This document shows, piece after piece, positions 37,176-44,768 of a stretch of DNA of 64,000 nt; within the stretch, counting starts at the first letter, position 1; each line of letters opens with the position of its first letter. The stretch lies in the NCBI GenBank assembly GCA_019637295.1, contig JAHBVX010000007.1:1-64000 (forward strand), in the 5' to 3' direction. Under the pieces are notes generated by a model, which saw only the letters and a list, made by a program, of their open reading frames with translations, did no database searches and was not told where the DNA came from. The translations under genes were made by a program, and so were the position numbers. The stretch is from Polyangiaceae bacterium (GTDB lineage: Bacteria > Myxococcota_A > Polyangia > Polyangiales > Polyangiaceae).

Positions 37176-37596
37176 GCCGCGCTCTCCTCGCTCGTCGTCT
37201 CGACGCGCTTCTTCAGGCCGAAGAAGAGGAAGCCGTTCCAGGGCGTGCCGGTGATGTGCTTCGCCACCGCCGAGAGCGTCTTGAAGCGCTCGCCGCCGTG
37301 CTCGAAGCCCTCGCTGCAGACCGTGACCTCGTGCGCGACGCCGTTGAAGACGCGCCGCAGGACGGTGCCGACCGGAGGCACGCGCGGATCGCGCGGCTCG
37401 ATGGGCTGCACGGTGCCGAGGTCCTGCACCTGCGCGGCCTGCCGCATGCGCCAGCGCTCGGGCACGTCGTCGCCGAGCTGGGCGATGCGCTCGAGGGCGC
37501 TGGCCGGGAGCCCGCCCTCAGCCAGCTCCTGGATGCGCCAGGCGAGGCGCTTGCGCAGGTACCGGCGGTTATGGGGTGCTCTCCATAACCGCCGGT
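37172..37596 (-). pseudogene. DUF2924 gene, 5'-truncated by the RIT element
   Basis: The frame is open from the element end through HNRRYLRKRLAWRIQELAEG to the DUF2924 core (VGTVLRRVFNGVAHEVTV...FKTLSAVAKHITG...NGFLFFG). An in-frame TAG lies inside the element, and there is no ATG/GTG/TTG before GTG 37465. The normal N-terminus of a DUF2924 protein is therefore missing. A shorter product from GTG 37465 (97 aa) could still be made. DUF2924 proteins are typical partners of serine recombinases in integrated islands; their biochemical role is unknown. Confidence 0.75.
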
Positions 37597-37620
37597 ATGT
37601 AGAGCTGACGGATATGGGGA
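37561..37620. repeat. RIT element left end and palindromic target
   Basis: A perfect 14-bp inverted repeat (ACCGGCGGTTATGG / CCATAACCGCCGGT) with an 8-bp GGTGCTCT centre occupies 37561-37596. The element's inverted end covers 37583-37620 and matches 41657-41694 in 37 of 38 positions. The palindrome lies in the part of the DUF2924 gene that encodes HNRRYL. Confidence 0.85.
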
Positions 37621-37777
37621 GTCGCGGGCTCGCAGCTGCGTGTTCTCCTAGGGAATCGGCGAAGTTCGCTCTCCATATTCATGAGCCCGCGGACGGTCGA
37701 ATGACCTTGAGCTCTCCGCGCCCGGACGCCTGTATGGCCACGAGCGCCAGTTCATGGCGCTCGGAAGGAGAGCGAGC

Positions 37778-38332
37778 ATGACCGAGTTGAACGAAGCGGA
37801 CCTCGGAGCGATGCGCCTGCCCGAGCTGCAGCGGAGGTACGTCGAGATTGTCGGCGAGCCGACGCGCTGCCCGAACAAGGCGTGGCTGGTGCGCAAGATC
37901 CTGGAAGCAGCGACGACGCGCGCGGCGTCGACGCCATCGAAGCCGAGCGCGTCGTCCAAGACAGCGTCGGTCGATCAGCTCCAGGCGCAGCACCTCGAAC
38001 TGATCGGGAGGCCCACGAACTCTCGTCATGTCGGCTACTTGCGATGGCGGCTGCGCCAGGCCGAGCGCGGACTGATCCGCATCGGTGCCGAGCCGCGCGC
38101 TGCCCATGGCGCCGACGATGTCCTCGTGCTTCCGTTGCGCATGCCCGCGCCGGTCGTCGAGCGGCTCGACGAGGTTCGGCGACGGCTTGGCCTGAGAAGC
38201 CGCGCCGAGCTCTTTCGCCGCGCGCCCCACCGCTACCTCGTCGACTTTGACGAGCGCGAGGCGGCCGCCCTTCTGCTCCGTGGAGACGGATCCGATGCCG
38301 ACGCGCCGCCGGTCAGCAAGGCCAGGAGCTGA
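37778..38332 (+). CDS. RIT passenger protein related to the interrupted genes
   Basis: 184 aa from ATG 37778, preceded by GGAAGGAG. It contains two copies of a short helical motif: LQRRYVEIVGEPTRCPNKAW and LQAQHLELIGRPTNSRHVGY, each followed by an RKI/RRL-type basic helix. The second half (LRQAERGLIRIG...LVLPLRMPAPVVERLDEVRR) aligns with the gene fragment at 41686-41988. The element therefore carries an intact relative of the kind of gene it inserts into. Its 3' end overlaps the third recombinase gene on the other strand by 100 bp. Function unknown; DNA binding is plausible. Confidence 0.6.
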   Translation: MTELNEADLGAMRLPELQRRYVEIVGEPTRCPNKAWLVRKILEAATTRAASTPSKPSASSKTASVDQLQAQHLELIGRPTNSRHVGYLRWRLRQAERGLIRIGAEPRAAHGADDVLVLPLRMPAPVVERLDEVRRRLGLRSRAELFRRAPHRYLVDFDEREAAALLLRGDGSDADAPPVSKARS

Positions 38333-39294
38333 TCGGGCGGGTTGAACGCCCCCTTGCGCAGCGAGGGCAGCTTCACGGCGTCGAGCGCCGCGAGCTTCTC
38401 GGTCGGATCGGCCTGCAGGTACATCTCCGTGGTCTGCTGGTTCGCGTGCCCGAGCCAGAGAGCCACCTTGCGGATGTCGCCCGTCGCCTGGAGGATGCTC
38501 ATCGCGCAGGTGTGCCGCAGGACGTGCGGCGAGACCCGGCGGTTCGCAATAGACGGGCACGTCGCCGTCGCTGCCTCCGCGTACTTCTCCAAGATGTGCG
38601 CGCAGCCCCACCGCGAGATGCAACCTCCACGCGCGTTGAGGAACACCTCCGGTACGAGGGCATCGCCACGCACGGCGAGCCAGGCACGCACGGCGTTGGC
38701 GACCTCCTTCCAGAGGACGAGACCGCGCTGCCTGCGACCCTTGCCTCGGATTCGCAGCTCCAGGTACGCACCATCGAACGAGAGATCGTCCAGGCGCAGG
38801 CCAACTATCTCCGAGACGCGCAGGCCGCCGGCGAAGCCCATGAGCAAGAGCGCGCGGTCGCGGATGCCCAAGCGCGTCGTTGGATCGGGCGCGTCGAGCA
38901 GTGCCTTCGCCTCGGCCGCGTCGACGTGGCGCACGAGCATGACGTCAGCGCGCTGCCTCGGGATAGCGAGCACGCGGCGCACCTGCTCGACGGCAGAGGG
39001 AACACGGTACTCGATGAAGCGCATGAACGACTTGAGCGCGACGAGTCTCGCGTTGCGGGTCCTCGCGCTGTTGCCGCGCTCTGCCTGCAGGTGAGCAAGG
39101 AACTCGACCAGAAGCGGCGCATCGAGCTGCTCGAGCGTCAGTGCCGACGGTGGTACACCAAGGCGCTTCGTCGTGAAGGCGAAGAGCAGCTTGAACGTGT
39201 ACGTGTAGGTATCGACGGTGTGCTTGCTGGCCTGACGCTCCTGCGGTAAGCGCTCGCGGAGGTAGGCAGTGAGGTGTGGGGCGAGTGGCGTCAT
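38233..39294 (-). CDS. Tyrosine recombinase, third of the RIT trio
   Basis: 353 aa from ATG 39294, overlapping the second recombinase stop (ATGA). A SAM-like N-terminal core-binding domain (HTVDTYTYTFKLLFAF) is followed by the catalytic domain with the first Arg in GGLRVSEI, then HVLRHTCA, the second His in LWLGHANQQTT and the nucleophile Tyr in EMYLQ. All catalytic residues appear to be present. Confidence 0.9.
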   Translation of the reverse strand: MTPLAPHLTAYLRERLPQERQASKHTVDTYTYTFKLLFAFTTKRLGVPPSALTLEQLDAPLLVEFLAHLQAERGNSARTRNARLVALKSFMRFIEYRVPSAVEQVRRVLAIPRQRADVMLVRHVDAAEAKALLDAPDPTTRLGIRDRALLLMGFAGGLRVSEIVGLRLDDLSFDGAYLELRIRGKGRRQRGLVLWKEVANAVRAWLAVRGDALVPEVFLNARGGCISRWGCAHILEKYAEAATATCPSIANRRVSPHVLRHTCAMSILQATGDIRKVALWLGHANQQTTEMYLQADPTEKLAALDAVKLPSLRKGAFNPPDQLLALLTGGASASDPSPRSRRAAASRSSKSTR

Positions 39295-40205
39295 GACCAA
39301 CCTTCCGTCGTGAACGCCGCCTGCACGCGATCCGCGATGTCGCGCATCAGCCGGGGCGTCGCCTGCAGGTACCAGTAGGTGTCTGCGACGTGCGTGTGTC
39401 CAAGGTAGGTCGCGAGCGCGAGCATGTGCTGGGCGACGCGATCGCGGCCGTCGGGACATGCCTCGAGGGCACGCACCGCGAACGTGTGTCGGATGTCGTG
39501 GATGCGGGGCTGCAACTGGCCAGGAGGCTTCTCGAGACCGGCGACCTCGCGCATCTGGACGAACATCTTGCGAGCGCTATTGTGGGCGAGACGCTGACCG
39601 CGAGAGCCAAGGAACAGGCTCGACGGCGGGGTGCCAATGGCGCGACGGCGTTGCAGGTAGCGGTCGAGTCCCTCTCGTGCGGTCTCATGCAATGGGACCA
39701 GGCGCGTCTTCTGGAACTTCGTCTTGCGGATGAGCAGCCCCTGCGGCGTGACGTCATCCAGATCGAGCGCCATCGCCTCCGAGACACGCAGCCCCGTCGC
39801 GAACAGCAGCGCGAAAAAGGTCTGCGCGGTCAGGACCCGCATAGACGAGGGTGCTCCGAGCGTGCGCGCGGCCTCGATGAGCCGCCGCGCCTCGTCAGGG
39901 CTGTAGATGTGCGGCACGATCTGGCGCGGCACGCGCGGGAACACGTGGTGGCTCGGGACCTCATGGCGAGGGTCTTCGGCGCGTACGTGGCGGGCGAAGA
40001 GCACGAGTCTCTGCAGGCGATGATGACGCACGCTCGCGGTGCGCCCCTCGGCGGCCCAGTCGATCGCCGTCGCCGCGAGCACATGCGTCTCACCGCGCTC
40101 CTTCGCGAACGCGGCGAAGTCGTAGAGCATCCGCTCCGGCGCCTCCAGCTCGAAGCCGAGCGCGCGACGGGTCCTCAGGTAGTCGGTAACGAGCTGCTTC
40201 AGCAT
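39291..40205 (-). CDS. Tyrosine recombinase, second of the RIT trio
   Basis: 304 aa from ATG 40205, overlapping the first recombinase stop by 7 bp; a longer frame upstream is rejected. Catalytic motifs are TGLRVSEAMALDLDDV, HDIRHTFAVRAL, YLGHTHVADT and the Tyr in YWYLQ. The shortest of the three, as is usual for the middle RIT gene. Confidence 0.9.
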   Translation of the reverse strand: MLKQLVTDYLRTRRALGFELEAPERMLYDFAAFAKERGETHVLAATAIDWAAEGRTASVRHHRLQRLVLFARHVRAEDPRHEVPSHHVFPRVPRQIVPHIYSPDEARRLIEAARTLGAPSSMRVLTAQTFFALLFATGLRVSEAMALDLDDVTPQGLLIRKTKFQKTRLVPLHETAREGLDRYLQRRRAIGTPPSSLFLGSRGQRLAHNSARKMFVQMREVAGLEKPPGQLQPRIHDIRHTFAVRALEACPDGRDRVAQHMLALATYLGHTHVADTYWYLQATPRLMRDIADRVQAAFTTEGWS

Positions 40206-41521
40206 GACGGAACCTCCACGAGCCAGTGCTGCGCGATCACCCCGACGTCCGCGGTCGGCATCGGTGGCGCCTTCATCGCCCGGGTATTCGCGTCGGTCGT
40301 CATCCACGGCTGTGCGACCTGCCCGAGCAAACGCTGGTCGACGCGGGCGTAGACGGTCGTTGTCTCGACCGAGCGATGCCGGAGAATGGCCGCTATGCCC
40401 TCGAGCGAGGCCCCTTCGCGCAGCATCGCGGTCGCCGCCGAGTGCCGAAGAAGATGGGCGCCAAAGGATGGCGCGTCGACGCCGGCGCGGTGAATCGCTC
40501 GCCCGACCAGCTGAGCGATCGACGAGTTGTTGGTGATGCTGCGCCATGGCGCGCGTGCAGTCAGGAACACGTGCTCGTGGTCGATGGGTGGGCGGCCCCG
40601 CTCCAGATAAGCGAGGATGGCGTCGCCGACGTCCTGGGGGATCGGCAGCCAAGTCTCTCGCCGGCCCTTGCCGACGAGACGGAGTCGGGCGCGCTCCCAG
40701 TCCAGGTCGGTGAGGCGCAGCGTGAGGACGTCACCCGCACGGAGGCCCAGTCGCGCAAGCAGAAGCATGATGGCTCGATCGCGAAGCCCGGTCGCAGACG
40801 AGGCGTCGCAGCTCGCAAGCAGCTTCTCGACATCGTCTGGCGGAAGGTGTTTCGGCAGCGCCGTCTGCGACCAGCGTGCGGGCCGGGGGATACCATCGGC
40901 GAGGTCCGCGCTGCACAGGCCGTGCACAGCGAGCTGCCGGAGAAACATTCGCGTCGCCGTGACGACCTGCTCGCCCTTGCTAGCGCCGTGGCCCTCCGAC
41001 AGCGCGAGCACCGCTCGCCGGAGCGCCGCGACCGTGTACGCGCTCGGCTCTCGGCCGACGTGCTCAAGCAGCTTCCGCACGACGCGCGAGTAGGCCTTCA
41101 CTGTCCACTCGCTCACACCGCACTGCTGCCGCATCCACGTGATGAAGCCCTCGAGCAGTGGCTCATCGACGGCCGTTGTGGTCGCGCGAGGAACAGCGCC
41201 GACGGCCTGCAGATAGCGACGGAACACGCGAGCTCGTGCCAGGGCGCGATCGTGCTCGCCAACGCGCTGTCCTTCGCAGTCGCACACCGGAACGTGAGCC
41301 ACGAAGGACGCAATGACGTCGTCGTCGAGCGCGGCAAGCGGGACCCCGCTCGCAGCCAGCCATCGCCCGAGGTGAACGGCGTGGCGCAGGCACGACCCTC
41401 CGGTCTGAAAGCTATAGCCCTGCGCGGCCAGCCACATCGCAAACCCGTCCATATGCGGGCCCGCGGGGCTCGCGCGGAACCCGTCCAGCACGAACCGTCT
41501 CTCGAAGTATTTCTCCAGCAT
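40199..41521 (-). CDS. Tyrosine recombinase, first of the RIT trio
   Basis: 440 aa. A long N-terminal domain ([20 protein letters not shown]) is followed by a catalytic domain with [46 protein letters not shown] (His and nucleophile Tyr). It is the first gene of the trio, with about 130 bp between its start and the right inverted end, probably containing the promoter; no clear -35/-10 is visible. Confidence 0.9.
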   Translation of the reverse strand: MLEKYFERRFVLDGFRASPAGPHMDGFAMWLAAQGYSFQTGGSCLRHAVHLGRWLAASGVPLAALDDDVIASFVAHVPVCDCEGQRVGEHDRALARARVFRRYLQAVGAVPRATTTAVDEPLLEGFITWMRQQCGVSEWTVKAYSRVVRKLLEHVGREPSAYTVAALRRAVLALSEGHGASKGEQVVTATRMFLRQLAVHGLCSADLADGIPRPARWSQTALPKHLPPDDVEKLLASCDASSATGLRDRAIMLLLARLGLRAGDVLTLRLTDLDWERARLRLVGKGRRETWLPIPQDVGDAILAYLERGRPPIDHEHVFLTARAPWRSITNNSSIAQLVGRAIHRAGVDAPSFGAHLLRHSAATAMLREGASLEGIAAILRHRSVETTTVYARVDQRLLGQVAQPWMTTDANTRAMKAPPMPTADVGVIAQHWLVEVPSC

Positions 41522-41656
41522 GTCGTCTCCTTGATGATCGACCGGGATCAGCCCGGCCGCCGGAGACGACGCCGCGAATATGTGGAGTTGTCGAGGCTCG
41601 CTGCGACCACAACCCGCGGAGCTTCCTGAATTCTCACGCGGTAGCGCGGCAGCAAG

Positions 41657-41716
41657 TCCCCATATCCGTCAGCTCTACATACCGGCGATTATGGGGTGCT
41701 CTCCATAATCGCCGCT
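41657..41716. repeat. RIT element right end and palindromic target
   Basis: The inverted end (41657-41694) mirrors 37583-37620. The palindrome ACCGGCGATTATGG-GGTGCTCT-CCATAATCGCCGCT (41681-41716) has one mismatch. It differs from the left palindrome at the G/A position that matches its own flanking gene, so the two borders come from two different target genes rather than one duplicated site. Confidence 0.8.
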
Positions 41717-41988
41717 ACCTCATCTGGAAGATCCGCGAGGCCGAGAAGGGCCGCATCAACGTCGGGCCGCGCAAGACCCGCGCGCGCGAGGGCGAGCCGC
41801 TCGATGTGAAGATCCTCCCGCTGCGGCTCGAGGCCGACGTCGCCGACAAGATGGACGAGGCCTGGCGCGCGAAGGGCATCAAGAACCGCATGGTGTTCTT
41901 CCGGGGAGCCATCGGCCACTACCTCGCGCATCTCGGCGCGCGCGACGCGGCCGCGCACTTCACGAACGCGGGCACCACGGGCGCGTGA
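41686..41988 (+). pseudogene. Gene fragment truncated at its 5' end by the RIT element
   Basis: The frame is open from the palindrome through [20 protein letters not shown] and on to [20 protein letters not shown] and [15 protein letters not shown], ending at TGA 41986-41988. It lacks an N-terminus. The first credible start, ATG 41806, would give only 60 residues. It is homologous to the RIT passenger protein and, at its start, to the DUF2924 fragment on the other side. Confidence 0.65.
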
Positions 41989-42047
41989 ACGCGGCGGAAT
42001 CGGAGGGGCGTCGGCAGGCCTACAACCGCCTCCGACGCCCCATCTCC

Positions 42048-42187
42048 GCGGAACCTCGCGGCTATTCCGGGCGCCAGAAAACACCTGCGAAATCAACGTG
42101 TTCGGCCTTGCTGGGGGCGCGAACGGAAGCCTGTATGTCCTCACGCGACGGGCACTGGGCCCCGCGCAGAACGCGAGGACGACGACG
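42048..42187 (+). promoter_or_regulatory. Duplicated leader, copy 1 (upstream of the amidoligase)
   Basis: About 140 bp closely matching 44323-44459. Shared blocks include GCGGAACCT-GCGG-ATTCC, GGCCTTGCT, GCGAAC-GGAGCCTGTA-GTCC and GCAGAACGCGAGGACGACGA, ending at the ATG in both. The GAGG near the start codon can serve as ribosome site. The blocks probably carry a common promoter for two small transcription units. Confidence 0.6.
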
Positions 42188-43105
42188 ATGAAGACGCTGC
42201 GATTCGGGATCGAGATTGAGACGGTGGGCCTGAGCCGCGAGAAGCTCGCCCGCGCCATCCACAGCGTGGTCGGGGGCACGGTCGCCGACGAGTACCGCAG
42301 CTGGCGCATCACCGACGCGCGCGGGCGCCGCTGGCAGGTGGTCCCGGACGGCTCGCTGAGCGGCGGCGAGAACAGCGGCGAGATCGTCTCGCCGGTCCTG
42401 GGCTACGACGACATCGACGAGCTGCAGAACGTCGTCCGGGCGGTGCGCACCGCGGGCTCGAAGGCCGACCCCTCGACGGGCATCCACATTCACATCGACG
42501 GCAGCCGCTTCGACGCCAAGAGCGTCACGAACCTGGTGAAGCTGGTGCACAAGCAGGAGCGCCTCCTCGAGCACGCGCTCGGGGTCAGCGAGACGCGCCT
42601 GAGCCGCTACTGCCGCCCGATCGACGCGAGCTTCATCCAGCGCCTCGAAGCGCGCCGCCCGAAGACGATGCAGGAGGTGAGTGACGCCTGGTACGGGTAC
42701 CGGAACACGAGCCCGCAGCGCTACGACCAGACGCGCTACAACGGGCTCAACCTCAACAGCCTCTTCTTCCGGGGCACGATCGAGCTGCGCTACTTCAACG
42801 GGACGCTGCACGCGGGCGAGGTGAAGGCCTACGTGCAGCTGGCGCTCGCGATGGCGGCCAAGGCCCTCGGCTCGAAGGCCGCGTCGAGCAAGCGCCGCGA
42901 GTTCAACCCCGCGACCGCCAAGTACGACTTCCGGGTGGTGCTCCTGCACCTCGGGCTCATCGGCGACGAGTTCAAGACCGCGCGCCTGCACCTCACCAAG
43001 AAGCTCGCGGGCTCGGCGGCCTGGAAGGGCGAGCGCCGCGACCGCCGCCCGGCCGCGAGCGCCCCGGCGAGCGAGGAGGTGGGCGATGCCCGAGCAGCAG
43101 CGTGA
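42188..43105 (+). CDS. Putative amidoligase
   Basis: 305 aa from ATG 42188 at the end of the conserved leader. It has the signatures of the glutamine-synthetase-like amidoligase family: an N-terminal [13 protein letters not shown] (metal-binding E-x-E), [18 protein letters not shown], the GIHIHID histidines, and [11 protein letters not shown]...[10 protein letters not shown]. Such enzymes join amino or amine groups to carboxylates (gamma-glutamyl-type bonds), and in mobile elements they are often next to gamma-glutamylcyclotransferase genes, as here. The substrate is unknown. Confidence 0.82.
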   Translation: MKTLRFGIEIETVGLSREKLARAIHSVVGGTVADEYRSWRITDARGRRWQVVPDGSLSGGENSGEIVSPVLGYDDIDELQNVVRAVRTAGSKADPSTGIHIHIDGSRFDAKSVTNLVKLVHKQERLLEHALGVSETRLSRYCRPIDASFIQRLEARRPKTMQEVSDAWYGYRNTSPQRYDQTRYNGLNLNSLFFRGTIELRYFNGTLHAGEVKAYVQLALAMAAKALGSKAASSKRREFNPATAKYDFRVVLLHLGLIGDEFKTARLHLTKKLAGSAAWKGERRDRRPAASAPASEEVGDARAAA

Positions 43106-43202
43106 GGGCCGCGGGGCCGGCCACGACGCCGGCCCTGGACTCGGCCGCCGACGGAAGCGATGGATGACTACGGCGGGCCTCGGCCCGCGGCGAGATGAGA
43201 AG

Positions 43203-43652
43203 ATGGGACACGTGCTCTACTTCGCGTACGGCTCGAACCTCGACGACGAGCAGATGCGCTCGCGGTGCGCGAGCGCGCAGCCCGTGGCGCGCGCGGTGCT
43301 GCCCAACTACGCGCTCGCGTTCGGCGGCTTCAGCCACCGCTGGGACGGAGCGGTCGCGAGCGTCGTGCGGGCCCGCGGCGCCCGCGTCGAGGGGCTCCTC
43401 TACCGCCTCGACGACGCGGACCTTCGCGCGCTCGATCGCTTCGAGGGCCACCCGTTCGCCTACGAGAGCGTCGTGAAGCTGGTGCTCGACGAGCACGGGC
43501 AACGCCGCCGCGCGACGACGTACCTTCAGCCCGAGGACGGGTTCGAACCCTGGGCGCCGCAGCCCGGCTACTTCCGCGTCCTGTGGCGCGCGTACGCCCG
43601 CCTGGGCTTCGACGTCGCGCCCCTGGCCACCGCAGCGGGGGTGGAGCCATGA
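43203..43652 (+). CDS. Gamma-glutamylcyclotransferase-like protein (first)
   Basis: 149 aa. ATG 43203 gives a start right at [12 protein letters not shown], the canonical N-terminal loop of the GGCT fold; an earlier ATG at 43086 would overlap the amidoligase. [12 protein letters not shown] supplies the family's conserved EG-x-P region with catalytic Glu. GGCT enzymes release cyclised glutamate (5-oxoproline) from gamma-glutamyl amines, so it may edit or recycle products of the amidoligase next door. It overlaps the next gene by ATGA. Confidence 0.82.
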   Translation: MGHVLYFAYGSNLDDEQMRSRCASAQPVARAVLPNYALAFGGFSHRWDGAVASVVRARGARVEGLLYRLDDADLRALDRFEGHPFAYESVVKLVLDEHGQRRRATTYLQPEDGFEPWAPQPGYFRVLWRAYARLGFDVAPLATAAGVEP

Positions 43653-44047
43653 ACGCGCCCAAGGGCCGGCATGGCGCGCCCACGCGCGTCTTCGTCTACG
43701 GGACGCTCCTCGCCGGCGAGCCGAACCACCGGCTCCTCACGGGCGCCCGGCTCGTCGCGGAGGCGAGGACCAAGCCCGCGTTCGAGCTGCGCGACCTCGG
43801 CGCGTTCCCGGGGCTCGTGCGCGGCGGCGAGCACGCGGTGGCCGGCGAGGTGTATGAGGTCGACGAGGCCACGCTCGGCGCGCTCGACCGGCTCGAAGGG
43901 CACCCGCGCTTCTACCGGCGCACGAGCATCGCCCTCGAGGACGGCGCCGCCGTCGAGACCTACCTCCTCGCGCCCGAGCAGGTCGAAGGTCGCCCCGTCA
44001 TCGACTCGGGCAGCTGGCGAGCGCGCCGGAAGGAGACCGCAGCATGA
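43649..44047 (+). CDS. Gamma-glutamylcyclotransferase/AIG2-like protein (second)
   Basis: 132 aa. [17 protein letters not shown] is the AIG2/GGCT substrate-binding loop; [20 protein letters not shown] carries the catalytic Glu region. It is distinct from the preceding GGCT gene (different subfamily), so this cassette encodes two cyclotransferases. It overlaps both neighbours by 4 bp. Confidence 0.82.
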   Translation: MNAPKGRHGAPTRVFVYGTLLAGEPNHRLLTGARLVAEARTKPAFELRDLGAFPGLVRGGEHAVAGEVYEVDEATLGALDRLEGHPRFYRRTSIALEDGAAVETYLLAPEQVEGRPVIDSGSWRARRKETAA

Positions 44048-44286
44048 AGATCGTGATGAGAGACGGGCGCGTGTTCCAAGGCACCGCCCTGCAGATCGTG
44101 AAGGCGATGCAGGACATCGCGTTCGGCGTCGAGGACTTCACGGTGCCGAAGTACATCGAGTGGGTAGTCGCCAACGCGCGCAAGTTCGAGGAGGTCGAGC
44201 TCGCCGTGAAGGGCGAGAACGACGACGAGCTGGCCGCGTCGCTCGTGGCCGAGATGCTCCGCACCGGGCTCACGCGGCGGATGTAG
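44044..44286 (+). CDS. Small conserved-type protein of the amidoligase cassette
   Basis: 80 aa, coupled to the GGCT gene by ATGA. It begins [20 protein letters not shown], a beta strand-turn-helix, and is otherwise acidic and helical. No family is recognised. It is the last gene of the cassette; 173 bp without a gene follow, largely the second copy of the duplicated leader. Confidence 0.6.
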   Translation: MKIVMRDGRVFQGTALQIVKAMQDIAFGVEDFTVPKYIEWVVANARKFEEVELAVKGENDDELAASLVAEMLRTGLTRRM

Positions 44287-44322
44287 GCCATGGGCCTCCG
44301 TCGGCTCGGCGGCCCGAAGGGC

Positions 44323-44459
44323 GCGGAACCTTGCGGCCATTCCAACCGCTCGAAAAGACAACGGAAACCGACGTTCTTGGCCTTGCTAGGGCCGCGAACC
44401 GGAGCCTGTAGGTCCCTCGCAACGGGCGACGAGCCGCCCTGCAGAACGCGAGGACGACG
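44323..44459 (+). promoter_or_regulatory. Duplicated leader, copy 2
   Basis: Second copy of the block at 42048-42187, again ending at a start codon (ATG 44460). The shared blocks keep order and spacing to within a few bases, while the genes downstream are unrelated. Confidence 0.6.
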
Positions 44460-44720
44460 ATGCGGACCACGAGCCAGAACACGCAGACGACGAAGACGGT
44501 GAGCCAGGGCGAGAGCCGCTACGGGACGGCCGAGCCGCAGATCGAGATCCGGCTCCCGAAGGGCACGAGCCACCGCCTGGTGAGCGCCGCGCTCCACAAG
44601 CTCGCCGCCGACGTCGAGCTGGCCACGCCCGAGCGGGAGCGGTGGGTGGTCCAGACCGAGAGCTTCTACGACGCCCGCGGCCGTGTGTACCTCGAGCTGG
44701 CCGACGCGACGCCGGCCTAG
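44460..44720 (+). CDS. Small protein after the second leader copy
   Basis: 86 aa with a Thr/Gln-rich start and an alpha/beta remainder (IEIRLPKGTSHRLVSAALHK, RVYLELADATP). Unknown family. The TAG stop is followed in the same frame by 13 sense codons (AERGMALLKKLVG) ending at TGA 44760-44762, so a longer ancestral product may have been shortened by a nonsense change. Confidence 0.55.
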   Translation: MRTTSQNTQTTKTVSQGESRYGTAEPQIEIRLPKGTSHRLVSAALHKLAADVELATPERERWVVQTESFYDARGRVYLELADATPA

Positions 44721-44768
44721 GCCGAGCGGGGGATGGCGCTGCTCAAGAAGCTGGTGGGCTGAGCGGCT

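Larger units (their letters stand above)
37583..41694. mobile_element. RIT element (recombinase in trio)
   Basis: About 4.1 kb bounded by 38-bp inverted ends with one mismatch. It carries three consecutive, overlapping tyrosine recombinase genes on the - strand (41521 to 38233) and one passenger gene on +. This layout, three tyrosine recombinases in tandem with inverted ends lying in a palindromic target, defines RIT elements. All three recombinases keep their catalytic C-terminal motifs. The same palindromic core TTATGGGGTGCTCTCCATAA is present at both outer borders. Confidence 0.88.
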
